A DNA stretch of 39,891 bases from a virus (IMGVR_UViG_3300033146_002714:1-39891); one strand, 5' to 3'. Positions 20,136-28,951 are shown, counted from the first letter of the stretch. Numbers and translations are program-made. The notes: generated from the letters alone by a model not told the origin.

Positions 20136-20927
20136 ATGTACAATCAGTTTTACTTTATTTACTCATTAACCAACACTAAGAATGGGAAGAGATATATAGG
20201 ATATTCGAATGATTTGAATAGAAGGTTATTTGATCACTGGACACAGTTAAAACTAAACCAACATCCCAATAAAATTCTACAAAAAGATTTTACTGAGGAA
20301 GATTTTAAAATTGAAATATTGGAAACATTCATTAACGTAGACAACGATTTTATCTCAAAATTCGAGAAGGAAGTAATATTAAAGTACGATTCTTTCAACA
20401 ATGGATATAATCAAACACCAGGTGGAGAAAAACAAGGGCAGAAAAACAATAATGATATACTTTTATCTGTATTGTTTATTTTAACACACTATGAAAATAG
20501 TGGTGTCGTTGTTCAGAAGCTGTTTAAAATGAGTGAAAGTGCTGTCTTGAGATTAAAGAATCACCAATCGCATCTTCATATTTATGAGATAGTTAAAAAC
20601 ATGTCTAAAGAGACAATATCTAACATGAAAGAAGAGTGCGAGAGAGAGTACGATATTTCAAATGCAATAAAAACCCACCGAAGTGAAGTAACTCTTGGGT
20701 CAAGAAAACTTGATCGAGAAACGGTTCTTCAGATAATTTCAGTGTGTAATAACAGGCAAAGAGTTGGTGGAATTGTGGAAAGACATCTTGGACTAGCATC
20801 TCAACATTCATCTCGAATAAAAAGAGGTCTTCGATATAGGGAGTATTATGATGAGTATTTAAAAATGGCAGAAGAAGAAAAAGGTCAATGGTTGATATCA
20901 GGACTGGAACGTTTTAGATTAGAGTAA
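20136..20927 (+). CDS. GIY-YIG homing endonuclease of intron 1
   Basis: This 263-aa protein has its GIY-YIG domain in the first 95 residues: FYFIYSLTN, then KRYIGYSNDLNRRLFDH with the catalytic Arg, the metal-binding Glu near FEKEVILKY, and the closing NNGYNQTPGG. The C-terminal half carries two helix-turn-helix-like repeats (MSESAVLRLKNHQSHLHIY and LGLASQHSSRIKRGLRYREY) that would contact the target. It should cut intronless terL near the insertion site and so spread the intron. Ribosome binding site AAGGAGCGTGTTTAT. Confidence 0.9.
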   Translation: MYNQFYFIYSLTNTKNGKRYIGYSNDLNRRLFDHWTQLKLNQHPNKILQKDFTEEDFKIEILETFINVDNDFISKFEKEVILKYDSFNNGYNQTPGGEKQGQKNNNDILLSVLFILTHYENSGVVVQKLFKMSESAVLRLKNHQSHLHIYEIVKNMSKETISNMKEECEREYDISNAIKTHRSEVTLGSRKLDRETVLQIISVCNNRQRVGGIVERHLGLASQHSSRIKRGLRYREYYDEYLKMAEEEKGQWLISGLERFRLE

Positions 20928-21151
20928 TAAATTAAATCGCCGTGGTTGTAAATCGAAGTATTAAGCGGGAAAGCTGAAATGCCAATCCGAACCGAAGGCT
21001 ATACCAAGTATAGTCAGGGGCAGAGCATAGGTGGTGAAAAGATATAATCCACCCAAGAGACTTCGACACAGAAATGTGAAAAGATATGCCGAACTTGCAC
21101 GAAAAACAAGTGTAAGAACATAGGGATAAAAAGCCTTATGGATAACAAATG

Positions 21152-21289
21152 GGTTTAATAGAAGAGGTCGTCTTAATAGACGGCACGGCATTAAACGAAG
21201 TAATCCTGCCATTAATGAACGTTTCAAGGAGGGCGAAGAATGGTAAGGTAGATGAACAGGAAAGTTTAAACAAGAGTCAAATCTATGTT
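21152..21289 (+). CDS. terL: Terminase large subunit, exon 2
   Basis: Forty-six codons, GLIEEVVLIDGTALNEVILP and onward to KSQIYV. It carries the Walker B strand and catalytic Glu (EEVVLIDG). It ends with T at 21289. Confidence 0.85.
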
Positions 21290-22418
21290 AATATTTTTGG
21301 ACAAAACGTTACAATGTTATGCGCTTAATTTTCATATTATAAAAAGGTGGTATTATATGTATTATTTATACAAAATAGAAAATTCAGTTAATCACAAAAA
21401 GTACATCGGTTTAACAAATAATGTAAAGAGACGACGCTCTCGACATTTTACAGATTTATTAAACAACAACCACGACAATGCTTTCTTTCAAAAAGAATAC
21501 AATATTTTTGGAAAAGAGAGCTTCACTTTTGAAGTTATCCTCGAAGGGGATTATTCTCACAAAGAGATTTCAGTGGCTGAGGTTAAAGCAATTGAAGAGT
21601 ATGATTCTTACTTTAATGGATACAATCAAAACAAGGGCGGTAATTTTGGTCCTAGTAATGGAGGCTCTCAACTAACAGAGTCAGACATCTTTTGTATTCT
21701 GTCAGCTCTTGAATTTATGTCTAGACCGGGTCAGGTTTTGGCTGATATCTTTGAGATCAGTAGAACAACAGTCTCAAGAATCAAAAGAGAGGTAAGTCAC
21801 AATGAGATAATTGAGAAGTACAAAAAATTATCCATAGAAGAAAAAAAACGCGTGTACGAAATATTTTGTGAAAGCCATAACTTGCTAGAGAAAAAAGCTA
21901 ATTCTACTATTATAGAGTCAAAGAGAAAGCTAAATGAAGAACAGGTTCATATCGTTTTATTCAATGAAGTGAATGGTAGAATAATTCCATTAAAGAGATT
22001 AGCTTTCTTATTGGGACTAAAGAGTGGAAACACTTTAACGACAATTCTAAATAAGAAGTCGTATCAGGATTACAGCTTATCCTACTTAAAACTAGATGAA
22101 AGCCAAAAAGATAAATTAGCATCATTGCTTAGTAATATGCAATAGTAAACCCATTGAACTGCTGGAAAGCCCTTAGAGCTTAATCAACTACAACGCAATC
22201 GAAAACGATAAACGTGAATGTTAAAAATGATTGAGATTGGGTAATCAGCATCCAAGCCTCGGTAACAGAGGAAGGTTCAACGACTATCTCGCAAGAGAGT
22301 AGAATCAAGCGATTCGAAGTGGTGGGCTCCCTATTCAATAGGGATGAAGATATAGTCTGCTCTTTAGGGAAACTTAAAGAAGGAAGATTTGGCGAGTCTT
22401 TCGTAACATAAAGGAACG
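21290..22418 (+). ncRNA. Group I intron 2 in terL (with GIY-YIG gene)
   Basis: 1129 bases. It starts after exon TGTT (which can pair with GACA as P1, with the usual U-G) and ends with G at 22418, so QIYV joins TAGHKGSF. Core elements after the nuclease gene: GAACTGCTGGAAAG, AATCAGCATCCAAGCCTC, CAACGACTATC and GAAGATATAGTCTGCTCT, the same order as in the phage T4 td intron (group IA). Confidence 0.85.
21357..22145 (+). CDS. GIY-YIG homing endonuclease of intron 2
   Basis: The start is ATG 21357 (MYYLYKIEN) after AAAAAGGTGGTATTAT; a longer frame begins in exon sequence and is not credible. The 262-aa protein has YLYKIEN, KKYIGLTNNVKRRRSRH, the Glu of VKAIEEYDS, and FNGYNQNKGG at the domain end. 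Its tail holds two helix-turn-helix-like repeats (FEISRTTVSRIKREV and LGLKSGNTLTTILNKKSY). It is a paralog of the intron 1 enzyme but clearly diverged. No own promoter is obvious, so it may depend on terL transcription. Confidence 0.9.
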   Translation: MYYLYKIENSVNHKKYIGLTNNVKRRRSRHFTDLLNNNHDNAFFQKEYNIFGKESFTFEVILEGDYSHKEISVAEVKAIEEYDSYFNGYNQNKGGNFGPSNGGSQLTESDIFCILSALEFMSRPGQVLADIFEISRTTVSRIKREVSHNEIIEKYKKLSIEEKKRVYEIFCESHNLLEKKANSTIIESKRKLNEEQVHIVLFNEVNGRIIPLKRLAFLLGLKSGNTLTTILNKKSYQDYSLSYLKLDESQKDKLASLLSNMQ

Positions 22419-22531
22419 ACAGCAGGTCACAAAGGATCCTTCGCATACGAAAAACTACTTCAATTGCTTATATGGCAAATTGTGCGACCAGAGTCTAGCT
22501 TCATTTTTGGTGGTAGTTGGCGTATACCCCC
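22419..22531 (+). CDS. terL: Terminase large subunit, exon 3 (3' end approximate)
   Basis: Begins ACA GCA GGT (TAGHKGSFAYEKLLQLL), the conserved TAG/coupling motif of the ATPase, and runs to GGSWRIP. The exact end lies between 22525 and 22533: a P1-like pairing suggests 22533 (CCGT), but that does not restore the frame with exon 4. Confidence 0.7.
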
Positions 22532-22803
22532 GTAAACAACATTGCGGCTTGGTGCGGTGACGCACTTCGAAAAACTCTTTTAATTCAGAGGAACTCTTTC
22601 AAAAAGACAATTCTGAGCCAAGGGTCATTTTAATAAATGCAAATGATCAAGGTGCAACGACTATCCCGGGTACGGGAGTACACCCAAGTGGGTGGAAAAG
22701 GAGAGGCTCTCAACGAGAGTGTGATATAGTCTACTCTATATGGTGACATATAGCTGCGAGCAAAGTCGCGGACTGGAGATGACGAAACCAGTTGAATAAA
22801 AGG
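22532..22803 (+). ncRNA. Group I intron 3 in terL, ORF-less (ends approximate)
   Basis: About 270 bases without a gene. Elements: GTGCG-GTGA-CGCAC (P2), CAACGACTATCCCGGGTACG, and GTGATATAGTCTACTCTATA followed by GGTGACATATAGCTGC, closely matching the td-type core. It ends near GTTGAATAAAAGG. Its compact size is like other nuclease-free phage introns. Confidence 0.75.
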
Positions 22804-22855
22804 AATGCACAAATTACTAGATAGGAACTTTGTTAGAGATTTAAAAATGGACGGT
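22804..22855 (+). CDS. terL: Terminase large subunit, exon 4 (5' end approximate)
   Basis: About 17 codons, MHKLLDRNFVRDLKMDG, linking the ATPase and nuclease domains. The 3' end at the T of GGT (22855) is firm because GGT joins ACC TTC in frame. Confidence 0.75.
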
Positions 22856-23160
22856 GAACGTAATGTTAGTGCCGTAAGAAATTTTACCAGTGCTCACTGG
22901 GGTTTTGCATCTTAAGACGCAAAGCTAACGGGGAAGGCTAAACCAGAGATGGCATGTTGATCCCGTGGGAAATCATTCAAAAACAAGAACCATCAAATCA
23001 GCTCGAAGAGAGGTTTAAATGGTTTTTGAATGAGACCTGTATCGACTATCCTCGTCTAGAGGAGTAGGGACACTATTGAGACGTGTTTCGAAACAGTTTC
23101 CTCTCGCATCCGGTGAGAGTAAGATATAGTCAGTGCCATTAGAAATAATGGATAAACACG
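22856..23160 (+). ncRNA. Group I intron 4 in terL, ORF-less
   Basis: 305 bases from GAACGTAATG to a terminal G. Removing it joins KMDG to TFNEMSFAREYESEW. Core: ATCGACTATCCTCGTCTAGA, GGAGTAGGGACACTATTGAG and GTAAGATATAGTCAGTGCCA. Confidence 0.8.
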
Positions 23161-24033
23161 ACCTTCAATGAAATGTCTTTCGCAAGAGAGTACGAATCAG
23201 AGTGGAGCGGAAGTTCAGAAGATTCATTCTTTAGACCTGAACTATTCGACAAATACAGAATTTTAAAAGTTCCATCTGCTAGGGGGTATTACGTAATGTC
23301 TGTCGATGTTGGACGTATAGGATGTTCATCTGTAGTTGTAATTACCAAAGTTATGCCTCAAGTTAAAGGCGGAGCCTTCAAGTCAATCGTTAATCTCTAT
23401 TCGTTTGATGAAGATCACTTTGAGGCACAGGCACTGAAAATAAAGAGGCTTTTTTACAGATACAACCCGCAGGCAATAGTAATTGATGCAAACGGTCTGG
23501 GTGTTGGTCTTATTGACTTCATGGTAAAGACAACAACAGACGAGGTAACTAAAGAGACGTACCCTCCGTTCGGAGTTATTAATGATGAAACTAAGTTATA
23601 CAAGAATTTTGCAACGCCCGATATGGAGAAAGATATTCTATACCTGGTGAAAGCAACTCAAGATATTAACACAGAGGCTCATGCCAATGTATTAAGTCAG
23701 ATCAGCTCAGGAAAGGTTAGACTTTTAATAGATGAGCGTGCGGCGAAAGCTAAATTCTTATCTACTAAAGTCGGTATGGCAGCCTCATCAGAGCAAAGGG
23801 CAAGTTACTTAAAACCTTTTACCTTAACTTCCATCTTAAGAGAAGAGATGTTGAATCTTAGAGAAAAAAGAGAAGGTAAACATTTGGTATTGGAGCCTGT
23901 AAACAGAAAGATTAAAAAGGATAAGTTCTCAGCTTTTGAATATGGACTTTACTACATTAAGCAAGTTGAAGATAGTAAAAGAAAACGCAAGAGGGGTAGA
24001 ATATCTGACTTTATGTTTTACAGTAAGAAATAA
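23161..24033 (+). CDS. terL: Terminase large subunit, exon 5 (nuclease domain)
   Basis: 290 codons. It starts TFNEMSFAREYESEWSGSSE and contains the RNase H-like nuclease: MSVDVGRIG (first Asp), AIVIDANGLGVG (second Asp), and an acidic third site near LIDERAAKAKF. This domain cuts the concatemer into genome lengths. The C-terminus is Lys/Arg-rich (DSKRKRKRGRISDF). The ATG at 23173 is internal, not a start. Confidence 0.85.
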   Translation, partial: TFNEMSFAREYESEWSGSSEDSFFRPELFDKYRILKVPSARGYYVMSVDVGRIGCSSVVVITKVMPQVKGGAFKSIVNLYSFDEDHFEAQALKIKRLFYRYNPQAIVIDANGLGVGLIDFMVKTTTDEVTKETYPPFGVINDETKLYKNFATPDMEKDILYLVKATQDINTEAHANVLSQISSGKVRLLIDERAAKAKFLSTKVGMAASSEQRASYLKPFTLTSILREEMLNLREKREGKHLVLEPVNRKIKKDKFSAFEYGLYYIKQVEDSKRKRKRGRISDFMFYSKK

Positions 24034-24048
24034 AAGGAGTGAGTTAGA

Positions 24049-24414
24049 GTGGCAATGAGTCGCGGCGAATTAAAAATAAAAGATATACTAGAGGATAACA
24101 ACATTAATTTTGAGCAAGAGTACATATTCTCAGATTTAATAACTTCCAGTGGAAGACCTCTTAGATTTGATTTTGCTGTTTTTGACGATGACGGTAATTT
24201 AGATTACCTAATAGAGTTCCAGGGTGAGCAGCACTATACAGGTGTTGCTCATTTCGGAGGTCAAAAGCATTTAAAGATACAGAAGTTTAATGATAAGGCA
24301 AAGAGGCAGTTCTGTTTTAAAAAAGGATATAAGCTAGTTGCTATTCCCTATTGGGATTACGACAAAGTAAATTTCTCTTATCTTATTGAAAAATCAGAAG
24401 AGTTCAGGTTATAA
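24049..24414 (+). CDS. PD-(D/E)XK / VSR-like nuclease, possible free-standing homing endonuclease
   Basis: The start is GTG 24049 after AAAGGAGTGAGTTAGA. The 121-aa protein has RFDFAVFDD, then YLIEFQGEQHY, the D...ExQ core with a His-Tyr tail that marks VSR-like and related single-domain nucleases, and KGYKLVAIPYWDYDK near the end. This is the fold of I-Bth0305I-type phage homing enzymes. Sitting directly after an intron-riddled terL, it could be a free-standing homing nuclease or could act in packaging. The family assignment is from motif only. Confidence 0.65.
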   Translation: MAMSRGELKIKDILEDNNINFEQEYIFSDLITSSGRPLRFDFAVFDDDGNLDYLIEFQGEQHYTGVAHFGGQKHLKIQKFNDKAKRQFCFKKGYKLVAIPYWDYDKVNFSYLIEKSEEFRL

Positions 24415-24417
24415 AAT

Positions 24418-24446
24418 TTGACTTCTTCTGGAAATTTTGTTATAAT
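24418..24446 (+). promoter_or_regulatory. Promoter of the head gene run
   Basis: TTGACT, 17-base spacer ending TGT, TATAAT. It begins 3 bases after the stop of 24049-24414 and serves the portal gene onward. Confidence 0.8.
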
Positions 24447-24511
24447 AATATTAGTGGAGGTGAGAAAAAATCAAAAGATATGAACACCCACAAGCGAAAG
24501 TTAATCAAGGC

Positions 24512-25987
24512 ATGAACTTTGCAAAAATTATTTCTAGTGCGGAAATAGGAAAAGATGCAGTTCTTGAACTTGAGAGATTTAAAGGGTCGAGTTTTACCAA
24601 TACCTATCTTGATGATGTAGCAATTAGAGAAGCTCTAGAGAAAAAAGATACTAAATTTTTACGAGAGCTATCAGTGTACTTTACAGGTGTTAGTGGTATA
24701 TATTCTAGACTGTTGAAATATATGGCAGGAATATTAACTTACGACCATATGGTTTATCCATACATGCTATCAGATAAGTTTGATAATAAAAAAGTTAATG
24801 AAGATACAAATGAAGTTATCAGGTACATGGATTTATTGAAATTAAAAACGTCTCTTTATACGATTTCACTCCAGGTCTTAACAGAAGGGGCTTACTACGG
24901 ATATGTAGTAACCAACAAAACAAAGACCGCAGTTTCTCTTTTAGACTTACCAGTTAGATATTGTAGGTCAAGGTACACTGTAAACGGAATGGATGCCGTT
25001 GAATTTAATGTAAAATATTTCGACGATAATTTTAGAGATGCAACAGAAAAAGCTTTGGTTATAAACAGTTTTCCAAAAGAGTTCGCAAAAGCATATAATG
25101 CGTATAAAGCCGGAACGTTAAAAGCTGATACAACAGATAGAGGAGTATGGTTCCTATGTGACGTTGATCTCTCTATGAGATTTGCTCTTTCAAATGATGC
25201 GATACCGTTGTTAATTACTGCAATTCCCGCAATCATTACCCTAGAAGAAGCGAAGCAAATAGATATGAAAAAGACATTGCAAGAGCTATTAAAAGTTATT
25301 GTTCAAAGAATGCCGTTAGATAAAAACGGTGATTTAATCTTTGATATTGACGAGGCTGCGGACATGCATAACAACGCAGTGCAAATGATTGACAACAGTG
25401 TTAACGTAGATGTTTTAACTACTTTTGCAGAAATTGAGATGCTTGACTTAGACAATACTTCTGCTTCTTCTGCGGCTAGCGATAATTTAACTAAAATTGA
25501 GAGAGGTGTGTTTAACGAAGCTGGTGCAAGCCAAATGTTATTCAACACTGATGGAAATCTATCACTAGAGAAATCAATTTTAAATGATGAAGCTATTATG
25601 TTTTATCTGTTAGCTCAGTATGAAAACAAACTAAACGCTGTAATAGGTAGGTTGTTTAATACAAGGACTGAAATCGTATTGTCAATGCCTTCGATATCCA
25701 TTTATAACAAAGAGAGAAAAGAAGCTTTGGCTGATACTCGCTCTAAGGCAGGTTACTCTAAGTTAATGCCCGCTATTATTAGTGGTCAAAGCCAATCAGC
25801 GTTTTTAAGCTTGAATGTATATGAGAACAAAATCCTTAAATTAAACGATGTAATGAAACCTCTTTCAATTAGTTCAACTCAGTCAAGTTCAACTAATGCT
25901 TCAGAAAAGGGTTCGGGTGGCGCACCAGCTAAGGCTGCCGACGAAGTATCAGACAAAACAATTCAAAATCAAGAAAGTTTATCATAG
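24512..25987 (+). CDS. Portal protein
   Basis: The 491-aa length, position (terminase, then portal, then protease) and content fit a portal: helical crown and stem segments, an ELSVYFTGVSGIYSRLLKY start region, and an acidic IEMLDLDN region. The ATG at 24512 has a poor site (CAAGG one base away). The frame stays open upstream to 24464, and a strong GTGGAGGTGA at 24454-24463 is nine bases before an in-frame ATC at 24470. Alternatively an 11-codon leader peptide from ATG 24480 ends at TGA overlapping the portal ATG. A low-complexity Ser/Ala tail closes the protein. The portal is the dodecameric DNA gate at the capsid vertex. Confidence 0.75.
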   Translation: MNFAKIISSAEIGKDAVLELERFKGSSFTNTYLDDVAIREALEKKDTKFLRELSVYFTGVSGIYSRLLKYMAGILTYDHMVYPYMLSDKFDNKKVNEDTNEVIRYMDLLKLKTSLYTISLQVLTEGAYYGYVVTNKTKTAVSLLDLPVRYCRSRYTVNGMDAVEFNVKYFDDNFRDATEKALVINSFPKEFAKAYNAYKAGTLKADTTDRGVWFLCDVDLSMRFALSNDAIPLLITAIPAIITLEEAKQIDMKKTLQELLKVIVQRMPLDKNGDLIFDIDEAADMHNNAVQMIDNSVNVDVLTTFAEIEMLDLDNTSASSAASDNLTKIERGVFNEAGASQMLFNTDGNLSLEKSILNDEAIMFYLLAQYENKLNAVIGRLFNTRTEIVLSMPSISIYNKERKEALADTRSKAGYSKLMPAIISGQSQSAFLSLNVYENKILKLNDVMKPLSISSTQSSSTNASEKGSGGAPAKAADEVSDKTIQNQESLS

Positions 25988-25996
25988 GAGGATAGA

Positions 25997-27382
25997 ATGA
26001 AAAGAAAATCGTATCAGACCAATATGCAATTTGAGTTTATCGATATTACTCCTATTGATGACAAAATTTCAAAATGTAGAGTAAAAGTTTTGTATCATGG
26101 GAAGAACAGAAATAAAACCTATATCTCAAAAGCAGTTGCAAATCAAATGGCAAACTCACTTCCAAGAACACCTATTGTTGGTTTCTACAACGTAGAAGTA
26201 AAAGATTTCGAGGATCATGGCGAGGAAATCCTTATCAATAAAGATGGAGTTCATTTTACTAAGAAGACTCGACCTTGGGGTGCTATTTCAGAATATGGAA
26301 GAATTGGATGGCAAGAATTTTTAGATCCAGATGGCGTTAAAAGAGAGTATCTTGTCGCAGACGGTTATCTATGGGTTGGAAGATATCCAGAACTCTTGCC
26401 GGTTATCGAAGAAGGAAAAGGTCAATCATTAGAGTTCTTTCCTGAATCAGTTCAAGGAAATTGGGCAAACTTTGATAATGAAGATGAACAATTTTTCATC
26501 TTTAATGAAGCCAGTATCTCGGCACTTTGTATCTTAGGCGATGACGTAGAACCTTGTTTTGAAACCGCGTCTATTGAGGGCAAAGAAGATGAAGATGAAT
26601 ACGCAAGCATAAACTACTCTTTAAACAAAAATTCGTTCAAGACAGAGTTTGACGATTTTATGTTTCAATTGAGTAAAGCTATAGAAGGGAGCGAAGGAAT
26701 GAAAATATTTAAAACGTTAAACCCAGACGGTACATTCTCTTATAAGAATGAAGCCGGAGAAGCAGTAGATATTTCAACAATGGCAGTAGACACTTACGAG
26801 TTAGTTGAAGAGCCTGTTGAGGAGGTTCCAGTTGTAGTTGAGCCTACGGTAGAGCCAGTTGTAGAACCAGTTGTAGTTGAGCCTACGGTAGAACCAGTTG
26901 TAGAACCAGTTGTAGAACCAGTTGTAGTTGAGCCTACGGTAGAACCAGTTGTAGTTGAGCCTGAAGGAGTTGCTGAAACTCCCGGACAAAACGATGCAAT
27001 AACTACTCCAGAAAATACGAGTACAGTAGAGGGAACTATTTCAGAAACAGAGTTTAGTTTACTAAAACAAGAGTTCGAAGATCTTAAAGTATCTTACAAT
27101 TTATTAGTTGCGAAAGAAGTTGCAAGAGAAACAACTGAAAAACAAACGTTGATTACTAAGTTCACTGAAATTCTTGGAGCAGACATCAAAGATATAGTAG
27201 CAAACATTACCGACTATACTTTTGAGCAGTTAGACGACAAACTTTCAGCACTAGCATTTAAAAAAGGACTTTCTTTCAACTTAGAAGACGGCCTTGAAGA
27301 CGTAGTAGTAGTAAAGAACACTGATAATACTGTAACGTTACCAATATGGTTACAAGCAGTAGAAAACAAGCAAAATAAATAA
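25997..27382 (+). CDS. Capsid maturation protease fused to scaffold
   Basis: The start follows GGAGGATAGA. Residues 1-190 look like a prohead protease: FEDHGEE with the candidate His near residue 74, GQSLEFFPESVQGN with the candidate Ser near 144, and EASISALCIL after it. Residues 270-325 are a Val-Glu-Pro repeat, and residues 340-420 are a predicted coiled coil (SETEFSLLKQEFEDLKVSYN) typical of scaffolds. Protease plus scaffold in one chain, just before the capsid gene, is a known arrangement. The catalytic residues are inferred from context. Confidence 0.65.
   Translation: MKRKSYQTNMQFEFIDITPIDDKISKCRVKVLYHGKNRNKTYISKAVANQMANSLPRTPIVGFYNVEVKDFEDHGEEILINKDGVHFTKKTRPWGAISEYGRIGWQEFLDPDGVKREYLVADGYLWVGRYPELLPVIEEGKGQSLEFFPESVQGNWANFDNEDEQFFIFNEASISALCILGDDVEPCFETASIEGKEDEDEYASINYSLNKNSFKTEFDDFMFQLSKAIEGSEGMKIFKTLNPDGTFSYKNEAGEAVDISTMAVDTYELVEEPVEEVPVVVEPTVEPVVEPVVVEPTVEPVVEPVVEPVVVEPTVEPVVVEPEGVAETPGQNDAITTPENTSTVEGTISETEFSLLKQEFEDLKVSYNLLVAKEVARETTEKQTLITKFTEILGADIKDIVANITDYTFEQLDDKLSALAFKKGLSFNLEDGLEDVVVVKNTDNTVTLPIWLQAVENKQNK
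26829..26962 (+). repeat. In-frame Val-Glu-Pro coding repeat
   Basis: Short units coding VEPTVEPVVEPV recur about ten times within the protease/scaffold gene. The DNA units (CCAGTTGTAGAA, GTTGAGCCTACGGTA) are nearly identical, so length can change by slippage. Probably an extended linker. Confidence 0.85.
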
Positions 27383-27401
27383 ACCAAGGAGGACATATTA
27401 A

Positions 27402-27914
27402 ATGGCATTAATAGCAAAAACAGGATATGGTCAAATAGAGCCTAATCACTTATCAGCACAAAGAAACGGTAAGATCTACGGTCAATTACCAGCATTAGCA
27501 GGAACAGCTAAGCTTGAGAACGCATCTTTCGTTAAGTATGATCTTGCGGCAGGTTTCGTTAACGAAGCTGGAGCAGGAAAATGGAAAATGGTATTCAACG
27601 AGATTAAACTTTATGACAACAAGAGACAATCTGTTAAAGATTTCGCTCAGTTAAAAGTTAATTACAACGATGGCGTTATTACTCCTAGAGTAATCACTGT
27701 TGACGAAGGAGATATCTTTACTACTAATCTAGTAGATGTATTAACTACAGCAGCTGCAGCGGTTGGAGAGATCTTGGTTCCTACAGGAACTACAGACGGA
27801 TACGCGGTTTTAAAAGAAACAGCATCACCAGCTGAAACAGATGAGCAGTACTTAGTAGTAAAATTGACAACTATGCCAGACGGCCAAGAAGCACTTAAAG
27901 TTGTAAAACTTTAA
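27402..27914 (+). CDS. Probable capsid decoration/minor head protein, 170 aa
   Basis: The start follows CCAAGGAGGACATATTAA, one of the strongest sites in the window, consistent with high expression. The protein is beta-rich and Ala/Gly/Thr-rich (MALIAKTGYGQIEPNHLSAQ; VDVLTTAAAAVGEILVPTGT). Lying between protease/scaffold and major capsid, it is most likely a head decoration protein. No sequence signature proves it. Confidence 0.6.
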   Translation: MALIAKTGYGQIEPNHLSAQRNGKIYGQLPALAGTAKLENASFVKYDLAAGFVNEAGAGKWKMVFNEIKLYDNKRQSVKDFAQLKVNYNDGVITPRVITVDEGDIFTTNLVDVLTTAAAAVGEILVPTGTTDGYAVLKETASPAETDEQYLVVKLTTMPDGQEALKVVKL

Positions 27915-27940
27915 TAATAAACTGAGAGGAGAAATAAAGA

Positions 27941-28951
27941 ATGTTAGATAAGAAAAACTTAACTATACTTGCTAAAAAAGTAGCTGAAGCTAAAAGAAGT
28001 GCAGCTGTTGCTTACAAGTTTGGAGACAATGAATATAGTTTTAATACTTTAAATGAGACTTTAAGAGACGAGTTTAAAGAGATGGCGGGAAGTTACAATG
28101 ACTACCGTAGAAACAAAGTAGACATCTTCGAGATTATGCAAGAAGTAATTGACGAGGTACTACCTGCTAAGATAATTCAACAATACGGAGAATGGGCTGA
28201 GATCAAGCAATATGGTCAAGGTAACAAACCATCATTTGTCAAGAGAACAGGCGCTAAGAGAGCAAAACAATTTATCACTAAAGTTGGGCTTGCTGGTATT
28301 TACGAAGTTTTCAAATTAGACAAAGAGTTCTTCGAAGTTGAAACTACTGCTTTCGGTGGTGCAGCTCAAATAGGGCTTGAAGAGTTTTTAGACGGTCTTA
28401 TTGATTTTGCTACTATCTTAGACATCATGGTTGAAGGATTAGATGACGCAGTATATATCGAAATCGCTAAAGCTATGGCAACTTTACAAGACAACTTACC
28501 AGCTTCAAACAAAGGTGCGGCTGCAGGATTCGATGCGACTATCATGGACGCTATTCTAGTTAAAGCTAGATCATTCGGAGTTCCTATAATCTATGCAACT
28601 TTAGAGTTGGCACAAAAAATAGTACCTGCCGACGGATGGATCTCAGAAGCAGACAAGATGGCTATGAGAGCTCAAGGTTTCGTTGGAGTTTATAAAGGAA
28701 CTAAAGTTATCGTTATGCCACAATCATTTGAAGATGAGACTTTAGCAGTTAAAGTTGTAGACCCTGCGTTCGCGTATATTCTTGTTACGGGTGGAAATCA
28801 AAAACCAGTTAAGATTGCAATCGAAGGTGAAACAATCGTTGATGAGTACGTAAACAAAGACAGATCAAGAGAAGTTCAAGCATACAAGAAATTCGGTGTT
28901 GCTTTAATGGTTACTTCTGATATGTTCTTATACGAAGACACATCATTATAA
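27941..28951 (+). CDS. Major capsid protein (HK97 fold)
   Basis: A 336-aa protein with a strong site (GAGAGGAGAAATAAAG). The N-terminal helix (NLTILAKKVAEAKRSAAV) is followed by the E-loop-like region. The domain order (spine helix IDFATILDIMVEGLDDAV, then GVYKGTKVIVMPQSF and the P-domain strand AFAYILVTGG) fits HK97-type capsids. A strong terminator follows immediately, as expected for the most abundant virion protein. It is a plausible target of the upstream protease, although no cleavage site was determined. Confidence 0.75.
   Translation: MLDKKNLTILAKKVAEAKRSAAVAYKFGDNEYSFNTLNETLRDEFKEMAGSYNDYRRNKVDIFEIMQEVIDEVLPAKIIQQYGEWAEIKQYGQGNKPSFVKRTGAKRAKQFITKVGLAGIYEVFKLDKEFFEVETTAFGGAAQIGLEEFLDGLIDFATILDIMVEGLDDAVYIEIAKAMATLQDNLPASNKGAAAGFDATIMDAILVKARSFGVPIIYATLELAQKIVPADGWISEADKMAMRAQGFVGVYKGTKVIVMPQSFEDETLAVKVVDPAFAYILVTGGNQKPVKIAIEGETIVDEYVNKDRSREVQAYKKFGVALMVTSDMFLYEDTSL

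Larger units (their letters stand above)
20032..21151 (+). ncRNA. Group I intron 1 in terL (with GIY-YIG gene)
   Basis: It begins after an exon T and ends with G; removal joins RRHG to GLIEEVVLIDG in frame, next to Walker B. The core follows the nuclease gene: GGGAAAGCTGAAATGCC, then GGCTATACCAAGTATAGTC, GCAGAGCATAGG and AAAAGATATAATCC (S-like element pairing for P7). The length is 1120 bases, of which 792 are the nuclease gene. Confidence 0.8.

Noticed and set aside
24895-25548. Minus-strand frames inside the portal gene
   Set aside because: Antisense shadows without ribosome binding sites; the plus-strand gene explains the open frames.
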